From NCBI GenBank assembly GCA_028752905.1, contig JAQNBH010000014.1, positions 3,192,993 to 3,256,992 on the forward strand: a stretch of 64,000 nt of DNA, given 5' to 3'. The notes beneath the pieces were generated by a model, which saw only the letters and a program-made list of their open reading frames with translations, made no database searches and was not told the DNA's origin. Positions 12,060 through 23,015 of the stretch are shown here, one piece after another; position 1 is the stretch's first letter; each line of letters begins with the position of its first letter. This DNA is from Cladorhizidae sp. MBARI D1340-BT2. Its lineage: Eukaryota > Porifera > Demospongiae > Poecilosclerida > Cladorhizidae. The translations under genes were made by a program, and so were the position numbers.

Positions 12060-13501
12060 AAGACCGTCCCCACATCTTTTCGGATGCCCCAGGCGTGATG
12101 TCGCTATGTGTTCACCACATTGACACCGAGTGTGTCAAACCAATTCGATCCGCACCATACTCTATCTCAGCTGCCAAGATCAAAGGAGTGATCAAGGAGC
12201 TTCGAAGCCTGATCGACCAGGGAATTCTCATTCCTTCCACCAGTCCATGGGCTTCTCCATTGGTGCCGGTGATGATGCCAGATGGCAGCATACGGGTCTG
12301 TGTGGACTACAGAAAATTGAACGCAGTTATGGTGCCGGCCCCGTACTGCAAGCCTCTGATAGACATTATTAACAGAGTTGGTGCTGCTTTATTTCTCGCC
12401 AAGATGGACTTATCTAAGGGTTTTTACCAGGTGAGGATCCATCCAGCAGATCAACCCAAGACTGCCATAGTCACCCCTATCGGGAAATTCCAATTCGTAA
12501 AGATGCCATTTGTGCTCCGGAATGCTCCCACCACTTTCCAAAGGTTGATGGACCGTGTATTGGATGGAATGGAGGGCTACACAGCGCCCTACATCGATGA
12601 CATTCTGGTTTTCTCAACTGCATGGAACCGTCACCTTCAACATTTATCTCTCGTTCTGGATCGCATTCAAGATGCCGGGCTAACTGTCAAGTTAGGAAAA
12701 TGCGCCTGGGCACAGCGGTCTCTCGAACATCTAGGCCATGTTGTAGGCAACAATGAAGTCTCCATGCCAGAAATGAAAGTTCTCTCTCAAAGAGTATCGC
12801 CACCCAGAAACCAAGGCCAAGCTGAAGTCATTTCTGGGATTGGCTGGATATTATAGAAAGTATATCCACCACTTTGCATCGTATTCCACAAAGCTCAATG
12901 ATGCGACAAGACAGACCATGCCCAACCTCGTTGAATGGACCCATGAACGTCTTGACTGTTTTCACCATCTCAGGGAGACTCTCAGCACGATGTGCACACT
13001 CAATATTCTCAAAGAAACAGACAAGATTCTCCTCCAGACTGATGCCTCTTTGCTGGTATTGGAGGATGCCTGAGCACAGTCAGAGAAGGAAAAGAGTTGG
13101 CTGTTGCCTTTTTCAGCAGACAACTATCTCCTGCTGAGGCCAATTATACAGTGACTGAACTGGAGTGCCTGGCTGTTGTTGCATGTGTGAGACACTTTGA
13201 GACATATTTGGATGGACGGACATTTATGATTCAGACAGACTACAAAGCCTTGGAATATCTCCAGACGGCCCACCTAAATAACCGACGTCTCACCAGATGG
13301 GCCTTACAACTCCAGGGATTCTCATTCACCATCAAGTATAGGCCTGGTCGAGACAATGCGAATGCTGATGGAATGTCTCGCCAGCCATGGGAGATGTCTA
13401 CCTCTACCTCTACTTCTACGACAGGGATGGCTTCACTCATGCGAGGGGGGGATGTCAGGCCCACCTCCAAGGGCTGGGGGACCCACCCGGCATACCCCTG
13501 A
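12060..13501 (+). pseudogene. Gmr1-like reverse transcriptase and RNase H
   Basis: Gypsy-type reverse transcriptase with VCVDYRKLNAV near 12300-12330, MDLSKGFYQ near 12405 and the catalytic YIDD box near 12590-12602. The frame changes near 12785 and again near 13052. RNase H continues with the catalytic QTDAS segment near 13036, an SRQLSPAEANY stretch and TDYKAL near 13235-13255. The frame ends inside the 3' LTR with no integrase after it, which proves the unusual gene order. Confidence 0.85.
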
Positions 13502-13813
13502 CTAGACAGAAGATGAACTTCATCAACACCTATAGATAAACTTCATCAACACCTCTTTGTCGAGATAAACACCATTAGCGTAGCGTCATTGCATACACCA
13601 CACAGTGGTCGGGTAGACCCGATCCTTACACTTGTATCACATTTTACTATAAAAGCTGTTCGGCCAATAGGCCTGATTAGTTCTACTTCTTATTTTGCTA
13701 TATGATACATTGTAGCTCAATCTTGACTAATTACTGTCAAGCTCTGTAGAACTCTGGTGGCAGCAGTACCTGCCGAGCATGCTCAGAAGAGATAACCTGT
13801 CTGTGACCCGACA
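13453..13813 (+). repeat. 3' LTR of the Gmr1-like element
   Basis: 361 bp, starting TGTCAGGCCC and ending GACCCGACA, preceded by a polypurine tract and followed by the target duplication ATTAT. Confidence 0.9.
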
Positions 13814-13907
13814 ATTATCCTCTCGAAGAATTTCTAGCTTCTTCGTCTTCTTTTCAATGGCGATCCAATGAAGTTGCTGTATCATTGGATCCCACCTCTG
13901 CCACCAC
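13814..13907 (-). pseudogene. N-terminal gag codons and primer site of the older minus-strand gypsy element
   Basis: Reading leftwards, a start codon near 13880 opens the gag frame that continues across the inserted element at 8794. Just upstream, TGGTGGCAGAGGTGGGATCC on the minus strand (ending at 13906) is a good primer-binding site adjoining an LTR end at 13908. Confidence 0.7.
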
Positions 13908-14044
13908 TGTCGTATTCCCCCTTGGTATTCGTTGGTATAGCTGTCCTAGCTAAGCATAGGCTAAGCTAGACAACGGTTTATTATATAACTTTATTAAACT
14001 CTCTTATTAGTCCATGGGCCAGGATGCAAATTTTCCTAGACAGG
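13908..14044 (-). repeat. Partial LTR of the older minus-strand gypsy element
   Basis: Begins TGTCG next to the primer site, as expected for the inner LTR edge read in reverse. The outer edge is lost or undefined because the Ginger1 element starts at 14045. No partner LTR was found, so the extent is inferred. Confidence 0.5.
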
Positions 14045-14304
14045 TGTCATAACGGATAACGTCCCCTATCGGTATACGTCCTCTAGGGACAAATATTTCG
14101 TATGCTAGGACGTTAACTGATGAGCAGAGTCCCCATTAACCCCCCTGACGTTGATGGCATCATTTAAAAACTTGACTTATTAATTTAGTTATTTAGTTAT
14201 TTATGTTAATTTGCATTGTCTCAAAAACAACAACAAAAAAAAAATTAGGATAAGCATCCGGGGGCGAGGAATTACATCCCAGCAGACAAATTTATGTTGT
14301 AAAG

Positions 14305-14536
14305 ATGGCAGAAAAATTCTCTTTCTCTGAAGTATTTGAATTTATTCATTCTGAAAACTATCCTATAGATAGCACACACAACTATAAAAAAGCTTGAGAA
14401 GAAAGGCAAATAACTTCAATGTCTATGAAGGTCGGTTATATTATATGGTAACCAAGACTAGAGAAAAGGCTTGTGGTAGAAACTGTGGAAGAAAAGCAGA
14501 GACTATTGAAAGCAATACATGAAGATGGACACCTAG
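14305..14536 (+). pseudogene. Ginger1 transposase 5' exon, left-arm copy
   Basis: ATG at 14305 opens the same N-terminal sequence (MAEK, then FSFSEVF) found at 18213 on the minus strand. A TGA stop occurs about 30 codons in. The exon would end at 14536 before GTTGG, as in the other arm. It is followed not by the DDE exons but by the Ulp1 segment, so the middle of the gene is absent from this arm. Confidence 0.7.
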
Positions 14537-14882
14537 GTTGGTGTAGCTAAACTGTAACATAGCAATATCCTGTACAATTTTCATAATTGTAATTTTAACA
14601 TAATTCTATTGTCTTCATATTATACTAGTCAATTTGTAATAATTTTAGCTGTGCAGGCAAAAGGACCTCTGAAGAGAAGTGGTAAGCAGTATGCCAACCT
14701 ACACAAAAAAGTCTGAATGTTCATAGAATTGGTAAAGGGATTGAGGAACAAACTGCCATCACAGAAGCATGCGAGGTCAGGAGACTGCCACTTCACCCAG
14801 CCCAGGAAAAGAAGCAAGACCCTAACATTTTCAAAAAGCATTAGGGAAGACCTCAAGAGGGAAACAGCTCACGGATGAACAT

Positions 14883-15278
14883 GTGAACCTTGAAAGAATC
14901 CTCAAAGAGCAATTTCCATCCCTGGGTGGTTTGCAAAATTGTCTTTTTTCACAGAATTATGGATTTGTCCCACAAAACCAAGAATCCATACAGATACATT
15001 ATGTGGATGGAAACCAATGGTGTGTTACATCATTGAAGGGAGATCAAGTCAGGTTCTATGACAGCCATATGACTGGCCATCTTAGCTCTTCATTGAGTCA
15101 CCAAATTGCCCAAATATACTGTCCCTTGGTAGACACTGGTAACGACGATGAAGATCCTGAGATGATTGTCTTTATGGCTGATGTGCAACAGCAAGTGGGC
15201 TCCATTGACTGTGGAATTTTTGCCATTGCGTTCGCACTACATTTGGCACTAGGCGAGGATGAAGTGGCAGTCTCCTGA
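14883..15278 (+). pseudogene. Ulp1-type (C48) cysteine protease segment of Ginger1 copy 1
   Basis: Matches the SUMO-protease fold: the usual HW of the catalytic box is QW here (GNQWCVTS near 15016-15040), Asp follows in YDSH, and the oxyanion Gln and nucleophile Cys are in QVGSIDCGIFA near 15190-15230. The catalytic His is thus replaced by Gln. In Ginger1 elements such protease domains sit C-terminal to the integrase. Here the segment runs on the plus strand while the DDE exons run on the minus strand. The frame stops at 15278, 20 bases after the inversion junction near 15259. Confidence 0.75.
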
Positions 15279-15872
15279 CCTCGCATGCTTCTGTGATGGC
15301 GGTTTGTTCCTCAATCCCTTTACCAATTCTATGAAGGAAAATTGTTATGTAATGGTATTCAGACTTTTTTGTGTAGGTTGGCATACTGCTTACCACTTCT
15401 CTTCAGAGGTACTTTTAAAGGGACACACTCTCTGCCACAGGAGTTTCCATCTGCCTTCCATTGGAATGCTCCTCTGGAGGCTGCTGGATATGCCTCTCCA
15501 CCACATTCCCATCACTCTTGCTCATCAGAGTAGTTTGCACTAGATCACCTACATGTAATGATAATATGATATTGCAGCAGTTTCTATTGTACAGAGACAG
15601 CTTTGTATTGATTGCATAAAATATTCAACTCACTCTCCTTAGGGTCTTCTGGATGGTGCTGGCCTTCTACATGCTTCTCTACAAAACCTGACTCCCTTCT
15701 CTGCTCCTGATGCTTGATGGTCTGGACACTTCAACAAAACAATGGCTTTCCCTTGCCTTGCATGGCAGTTATTGTACATTTCATCTATTTTTTCATTTAA
15801 ATTCTTTTAGAAAGTGCGTGATACAAACATAGAGTTAGATAACTTTCATTTCATTCTATATAATTTCTATAG

Positions 15873-18213
15873 CTAATATATATATATAGCCATTAATCTA
15901 AATCTAACCTGTGCAGTTTTCTTCTTGTAAACTTTGAGCCTGTTTACATTAATCTTCTTCTTCAAAATTGTCCCCTTCAATGTTTGGACTTCATAAACAC
16001 CTTTACCAACATGCCGGTTGACAACATATGGGGCTGAGCCACTTATTGAAGAACTTTCCCCCTTTCCTCTCTTTTTGTGCTGTGTTTTCAACAAGGACAT
16101 GGACACCTTCATTCATCACAGCAGGTGAATGCTTGAGATCATAGTACTCATTCTGCTTCTTTTGAGCCTGAGAAATGTTGGAAGTGGCTTTAGAAACAAT
16201 CTCCTTCTGTATTTCAAATAGGGCTTCTATTGTGTCTTCAACATTTTCCTCAGAAAGTTCTAGATCGAGTTCTTCTTGTGGACAGAGTTCTACATCAATG
16301 GGCAGATGAGGATGACGGCAAAATATCATGTAAAAAGGAGAAAATTTGGTAGAGCTCTGTCGGGTGACTCTATAGCTGAATAATATAGCATATCCCAGTT
16401 AGTTTGATCTTCATCAATCCTAGCAACCAGAGAATGGGATAAAGTCTGGTTAAATCGCTCGGTAAGCCCATTTGTTCGTGGATGATAAGCTGATGTCACC
16501 CTGTGCTGTGTTTGTGTTTTTGCAAAGAGATGCTCAGAAAGTTGATTGACAAACTCACGACCCTGGTCTGAGATGATTATGTTGGGACAGCCAAAGCGAC
16601 AGATCAACTGCGCACATATATAATATAATTATTGATTATTTCATATATCATAATGCCCTTTATAGCTATTGTTAAGGCATTTCTTACCTTGTAAATAAAG
16701 TTAGCCACACCAGCAGGGGTAGCTTCTGCCCACTTTGTGTAATAGTTAAAATGTACTTATTTCCAGATGGAGTCTCAGTTAATGGTCCTATGAGATCTAT
16801 TCCAAGCTGATGCCAAACCTGAATAAAGAGTACAAATTAATTCTATAATGCCAATGCTTCCATTTGTATAGCAATTATTACGTGATTAAAAGCATTTGCT
16901 GTCCAACTTCCTTACAAGGATGGACAGTACCAAGATGCTCATGGATCTTTGATACAAGTGTAAGAGATCTTACAACTCAATCAAAAGACAGATTCAAAGT
17001 CTATCCATCATAACACCACCCAACAGATACAGCCAATCAGAACACACACACACGAATGAATACAGTAAAATGACCATAAAAGGAAATGCACAAGGGTGTT
17101 AATCAAAGTGTTAATGACTGCTTCTTTCACAAGTAATTCAAGTTGGGAAGTTATAATGAGCTAATTAATAATTATAAGTCTGAAGGTGTAGTATTGCCTT
17201 TTAGCAACTGCTTAAATATTACTATGGTACCAAACACAAAAGCTAGTTACTTGAACATTTAGAATTACAAGTTGTTACATGATGCAGCTGCAAACAAACG
17301 CAACTGCAGTTCTATTTCATAGAAAGGTAGTGATATTTTTGGTAGACAAAATTACCTTAGAAACAATAGGAATTGGATGCAGAGTTCCAGAACTCTTTTT
17401 CAATTTTGGTTTGCTACGCTGACAGCGATCACAGTGCTCAATGTAATACTCGACATCATTGTACATTCCAGGCCAATAGTACTTCAGTGTAAGTGCACTA
17501 AGAACTCGAGTGATTCCTGTAATATCTATCATGGCATTCAGAAAGCTACATTCGAATAAGTTGTACTTCAGTTATAATACCACACAAATGATGCTAGCAG
17601 TCAATAGTTTTTAAACTGGCTTTGTCGGCTGGGGCCAAAGCAGTCAGATCAATTTCAAAACCTCAATTTCTACTATCATTAAAAAATAGTTTTTAATTTC
17701 TTTTCTTAACTGCAGTATCTAATATAGTGCAGCAGACATCGCTACTGCTAGTTGCCCTGTGTGTGTGTGTTTGTGTGTGTATGTGTGTGCTGGGGCTTGT
17801 CAGACCAAGCGTATGCTACTAAAGTTAAATGTTAATTCTTCTAGCCTGGGCATGCCTGCACAGCTAAAATTATTACAAAATGACTAGTATATAATATGAA
17901 GACAATAGAATTATGTTAAAATTACAATTATGAAAATTATGCTATGTTACAGTTAGCTAGACCAACCTAGGTGTCCATCTTCATGTATTGCCTTCAATAG
18001 TCTCTGCTTTTCTTCCGCAGTTTCTACCACAAGCCTCCTCACTGACTTGACCTTAGTCTATTTTTTCTCTTGGTTACCGATATAATATAACCGACCTTCA
18101 TGGACATTGAAGTTATTTGCCTTTCTTCTCAAGCTTCTTTTATAGTTGTGTGTGCTATCTATAGGATAGTTTCCAGAATCAAATACTTCAGAGAAAGATA
18201 ATTTTTCTGCCAT
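15873..18213 (-). pseudogene. Ginger1 integrase-like transposase, copy 1
   Basis: Split gene reading leftwards. Exon pieces: 17967-18213 (start codon, in-frame stop at 18058-18060, first zinc-finger His residues), 17356-17516 (YYWPGM and CDRCQ, completing the HHCC finger; the join across the intron keeps frame), about 16688-16820 (first catalytic Asp in GIDLIGPL, then a frame-changing deletion), and 15873-16607 (second Asp in SDQG, Glu in LTERFNQ, frame changes, then a GPY-like module with APYVVNR and a basic C-terminus). The family uses a gypsy-related DDE integrase to cut and paste DNA. Too damaged to function. Confidence 0.75.
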
Positions 18214-18488
18214 CTTTACAACATAAATTTGGCTGCTGGGAGGTAATTCCTCGCCCCCGGACGCTTATACTCATCAGATAAATATCCTAGCAGATAAAAT
18301 ATTACGTCCCTAGGACGTATCGATAGGGGACGTTATCCGTTATGACACCGGATCCTCACAGCTCGACCGCTCGCGTCCCGAGGATCAAGACCAGCCAGAC
18401 TCCAACGACAGGACAACAGATTAGGACGCTCGCCTCACCTCTGCTCTCAACACTCTACGACTCCTTCAGTCAATCCTAGCCCTTCAGC

Positions 18489-21400
18489 ATGACCGCTCCC
18501 TCAGAAGAGGACATCATTGAACTCCAAATGCTTCGCACGAAGCATGGCGCCAGGAAACGTGCCTTTACCCGCATAAAATCCTACTATGACAACGCTAGCA
18601 AGATGGAACTCGACAAAGTCAGTTTGCCCAAATGCCTCAAGAAAAGGGAACAACTTGAGGAGCAAGCTCATCTCTTCGAGGTGATCAAAGAACGGATCAG
18701 CGAACTCTCTTACAGTGATGCCATCTCTGCAGAGGAGTCTGAAGTCAACAAGCAGTTTAGCTCCATCGAAGAAAACTCGTAAGTGGGATCGACCATCTGT
18801 ACTTGGCCAGACAAGCCTACAGCGATGCCACCAGCGTACTTCGGATGCTGGCAGACATCCAAGCCCTTGACTCGACCCTCAGCCATCCCGCGAAGTCCAA
18901 GAGAGACGAAATGGATGTTCTCATCAAGCGATTCCAACTCAATATGGATACAGTGAGTGACATTGTAACCTTACGTGAACTAAGGGACAGTGGGGTTCAA
19001 TTAATTCAAAGTTGAATTAATTAGACTGTCATTTGGGTATATTTAATTCAACTGGTTTAGTTAGTTTGTCACAGTTATTTTATTTATTTAAACTAGTTTT
19101 TGAGGTCAATTAATTCAAAGTTGAATTAAAATTGAATTAAGGGGGCAATTAAGGGGGCATAGACCATATTTGTGGTCACCAATTTAATGCTTCATCCATT
19201 TTGAATGGTTTTGATCTCAAAAGGTATATAGTTCATTCTCTGTGCTTTCCAATGAGCCTATAGGCAAAGCAGTGTTGCCATCAACATCTGGCTGACAGCC
19301 TGACACACTGGCAATAGTAAAGAGGTGTGTTTTTTTACAAATTTTCAGCCTTCATCAAGACTTGCCATTTATGTTGCAGTCAGTCCGTCAGTTTCTAATA
19401 AAACTCCCCTCCCCCCCCCCCCCCCCCCCCTTATTTCATTCAGCAGGAAAAATAAGCCCACAGAATGAACCGTATCTCATTGGAAAATTGGCTGGATTGA
19501 AAAAGTGATCATTCATTTTGAAGAGGAAAGAGAGAGCATTGAAATGGTATAAAAATTATATACTATGGACAAAAATTGAGTGAGCAAAACTGTGAATAAT
19601 GTCGGGAATACACATTTCTTTGAATGAGAAAATAATGTACAAAATGCAACACTCCAGGGGGGGGGGGGGGGGGGGTAGATCCAGTGTGGTTGTAAACCCA
19701 TCATTTTGCTCTTGATCATGACTATCATTCTTGCCCTCTTTCATCAGCAACACACAGACTCACCAGAAATACAGTGACTGAGCAGGGTTGACACAGGAGC
19801 AGGCAGGCCTGTGATAGCCAGCGCTAGGGAAGGACCAGCTACAGACGCCATCTGAAGGTAAAGGGTGGAGCATAAACGGTAAAGCCGTTAATACTATAGT
19901 TCCAAACTTCCAGCATCATTTGAGTATTCAGCATTTGAGTCTTCAGCTTCTAGATATCTCTGCTTTCACCCACGATTCTAACCCAGAAGATCCTTCGTAA
20001 CTCTTTTTGACTGAACTGCTGAGGCTTTCGTCTTTCCAGAGCTTTTGTTTGCATTCTTCTTGACATGGAATTTAATAGTATTAATAATGCTAACAAGTAA
20101 ATAACAGTATCAATGTGGGTGGGTGTCAAACCAGTGGCCACAAAACCGGAAAATAAGGTCCGGTGAAACTGAAAAAGTCCGTTTTCAAAGCCCTCAAATA
20201 GAGTTTTCAAAGCCCTCAAATAGAGTTTTCAAAGCCCACTTCCAAGGAGGTGGGAAAAACGAACATGAAAATGAAATGAACGGACTTGCCTAAAAAAGCC
20301 AATTTTATGGTCTCTTTATTTAATTCAAAATTAGTTCATTTTAGTTGACCTGTCATGTCAATTTTAGTTGAATTGTTTAGTTAAACTGTCATTTCAAATT
20401 TATTTGAATTAATTAGTTAACTTGTCACATCAAATTTAATTGAACCCCACTGCTAAGGGACAGATTAAATGCGGAATCCCTGGAGCTCTACAACCGGGTA
20501 TCCAAAGAAGAAGCTACAATGAAAGACAGAGCGGCTGCCACAGCCCACACAGATCCTCCCACCATCGTGAAGGATCCTCCAGCTGCATCCACCTCATCTT
20601 TCCCATCTCGCCTTCACATCGATCTCCCTTCCTTCAATGGAGACATCATGGCGTGGAAGCCATTTTGGCACCTCTATCAAGCTCGCCTCAAGAAGGAGGT
20701 GGGGCTGGATGACTTTGAAAGGATCAATTGTTCCAATCGTGCTTGTTCACCGCCTCCTCCGAGGGGGGGGGGGGGGGGGGGGGGGGGAGGGGGGAGTATG
20801 ACTGCGGGGTGAAAGCCCTACAAGAAGCCTACGACCAGGAAAGATTGGTAAGCAGCATGTTCACAATGTATTGTCTTGGCCTCACATCTCAGGTAACCAC
20901 TCCGACATCGTGGCCCCCCTCCAGAAGATGCATGATACCATATCTGGCATGAAGGATGCCAAGGGACTGACTGCCATGCAAATCCTCACAGCCATTGCCG
21001 AGCACTCGTTCGATCGCGAACTGCACTCACGGTGGGATGAGTTCACTGCCGAGCTCGACTCTCCTCCCGACATGGAATGCTTCACGGCATTCTTGGACAA
21101 ACGAGCCAAGTCCACTTTTAGCCAAGCTCTCCAACTCAATGAAGACCAGCCTATGCCATCCAGGAGCAAACCAGCTGACATCAAGCCCAAGCCACAGCAG
21201 CACAAGGTCAAGGTCATGCAGTCTACCGATGCTCCCAAGGACCCTACATGCCCTCACTGCGATGGAGCCCACAGAATTTATGACTGTGATTCCTTCAAGT
21301 CCTTGACTGCCGAGCAGAGAGCAGAGGCAGCCCGACAGAAGTGGCTGTTTTTCAACTGCCTAGGAAAAGGGCACGGTAATGCACGCTGTCATCACAGCAA

Positions 21401-21638
21401 GCACACTTGCCGAGAGTGCCACTCACTTTTGCACAAGTCTACTACTACCACCACAACTTCCGACCTGAACGACTCCGGCCGAGCTCTGTTCGTAAGCAAC
21501 AACCGATTCCGATCTGCCAAATACACTAATCCCAGGACAATATTGGCCACTGTCTCTGTAGACTCTGGTCAGCAAGTCGCTCAAGCTCTTATGGACCCGG
21601 GTGCTTCACTCTATCGCCGGTTACCAGCAGACTGGTAG
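18489..21638 (+). pseudogene. BEL/Pao gag and protease
   Basis: ATG at 18489 begins an Arg/Lys-rich coiled segment typical of BEL gag, with a stop at 18781. The frame resumes at 18803 and is then split by the hAT insertion. Without the insertion plus one target-site copy, the frame would run straight from 18987 to 20461 onwards. A poly-G tract at about 20764-20790 disrupts the frame. From 20871 the capsid and Cys-rich region follow (CPHCDGAHRIYDC, then FNCLGKGHGNARC and CRECHSLLHKS). The protease site is Asp-Pro-Gly instead of Asp-Ser/Thr-Gly near 21595, so the protease is probably dead. Confidence 0.8.
18988..20452. mobile_element. Non-autonomous hAT-like element
   Basis: 1,465 bp with perfect 17-bp terminal inverted repeats, CAGTGGGGTTCAATTAA at the left and its complement at the right. 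It is flanked by the 8-bp direct duplication CTAAGGGA (18980-18987 and 20453-20460). Eight-base duplications and CAGTG ends are typical of hAT transposons. No transposase frame is present. The ends carry several copies of short TTGAATTAA/TTAGTTAA-type subterminal motifs. A poly-C run near 19407-19430 and a poly-G run near 19658-19676 lie inside. Confidence 0.85.
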
Positions 21639-21886
21639 CTACCCTCAAGGCAAAATGAATCAGATCGCCTACTGACATTGCAGGCATTGGAGGTGGGCTG
21701 CAGAGCAGTCACAGAGTGGAACTAACTCTAAGGTTGTCCCAATGAAGAATCTCTTGTGATCATCGCGCAGGTTGTCCAGGACATCACCACAGACTACTCG
21801 GGGATCTAACGGACGTCCACAACCTGCCTTGCCTCAAGGGGCTTTCTCATGGTGATCGAGAGTTTGGCCGCTCTGGGAAGATAGAC

Positions 21887-22880
21887 TTGCTCCTTGGGAT
21901 AGCAGATTGCAACCTCTGTGTCAGGGACGACTCTATCTCTTCACCTCATCGATGCATTAATGCCCAGAAGACACTTTTCGGATGGGCACTGGGAGGTGCC
22001 ATCCCAGGAGACAGTCCAGTACAGACGTGCCTCAAGGCTACTGACAATGGTCATCAGACAGACCTCCTACTCCAACAGTTCTGGGAGATGGAGAAGGTCG
22101 CGGGTGAAGATTGCGAGCTGACTCCTGACCAGAAACTGGCCGTCGATCACTTCAGCGACACTCACAGCAGAGCTGAAGACGGACGATTCATGGTCAAACT
22201 CCCCAGACCTCAGCTACCTCCACCACTTGGAAACTCCAGACCTGCAGCTGTCCGACAATATCTACAGACCGAAAAATCATTGAAGAAGCAAGGCAGGTGG
22301 CAGGACTTCTCCAAAGCAGTGGAGCAGTACGCGGAACTGAGAAACGCTGAGCCGGTACCTGCAGTCGACCTGCAGAAGCCATGCAACTCTGTATGTTTTT
22401 TGCCCATGCATGGCATGGTCAATGAAGTGAGCACTACCACAAAACTACGCATAATATTCGACGCCTCTGCCGCAACAACAACAGGATACCCCCTAAATGA
22501 CACACTGCTACCCGGTCCATCTCTTCTGACAAGTCTGCCTTCCATCCTCACAAGGTTCAGACTGCCTTGCATCGGGATGTCGGCAGACGTGTCAAATATG
22601 TTCCGAGAGATCTGTCTACATCCCAACGAACATGACTACCATTGCTTCCTACGTCAATCACCCAACGGAGACCTAGAAGACTGGAGGATGTTGAGACTCA
22701 CCTTCGGGGTTGCAGCTTCTCCTTTCCTGGCATCTCAAGACCTGCGTCAAGTGGCCCAGACCACAGTGCTGAGTACCTTCTCGTCTAATATGTTGTTCTT
22801 AACCAATTTCATGTAGATGACTGTCTGACAGGTGCAGACACCCCAGAGGCAGCAGCAGAGCTCCAGAGCCAACTGAATGT
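21887..22880 (+). pseudogene. BEL/Pao reverse transcriptase
   Basis: Strong BEL-type sequence: WEMEKV connection, TKLRIIFDASA, CIGMSADVSNMFREI and a DWRMLRLTFGV stretch. The catalytic box is HVDD rather than YVDD, near 22808-22822, reached only after a frame change near 22790. Earlier linker codons around 21640-21880 contain stops. Confidence 0.85.
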
Positions 22881-23015
22881 GCTCCTGAGCAAAGTGTGCA
22901 TGATGCTCCGCAAGTGGAGGACCAACTCCTCTGAGCTTCAAGGCACAATTCCTCCAGAACTACTCGAGAAGGATGACCTCCGTATGCCACACGTCCAGCC
23001 GACTGCTCTAAGGCA

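Larger units (their letters stand above)
8795..13813 (+). mobile_element. Gmr1-like Ty3/gypsy LTR retrotransposon, full length but decayed
   Basis: A 5,019-bp element with two LTRs (8795-9132 and 13453-13813), TG/CA termini, and a 5-bp direct target duplication ATTAT at 8790-8794 and 13814-13818. The purine tract GAGGGGGGGA precedes the 3' LTR. Coding order is gag, protease, integrase, reverse transcriptase, RNase H. In ordinary Ty3/gypsy elements integrase is last, while the Gmr1 group is known for this copia-like order with gypsy-type enzymes. It was inserted into an older gag on the opposite strand. Several frameshifts make it inactive. Confidence 0.9.
14045..18347. mobile_element. Ginger1-type DNA transposon, copy 1 (fold-back rearranged)
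   Basis: Both ends start TGTCATAACGGATAACGTCC and are inverted relative to each other. Similarity between the arms extends over about 14045-14660 versus 17865-18347. The right end is followed by CCGG (18348-18351); the left is preceded by CAGG (14041-14044). A gypsy-type integrase with zinc finger, DDE residues and GPY-type C-terminal module plus a Ulp1 protease matches the published Ginger1 definition, including CCGG/CCGT target sites. Each arm carries the 5' exon of the transposase gene, and 14045-15258 is inverted relative to the rest. Numerous frameshifts make it inactive. Confidence 0.8.

Noticed and set aside
17755..17790. TG-rich microsatellite in the Ginger1 intron (also at 30820-30855)
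   Set aside because: Simple TG repeat; no functional reading supported.
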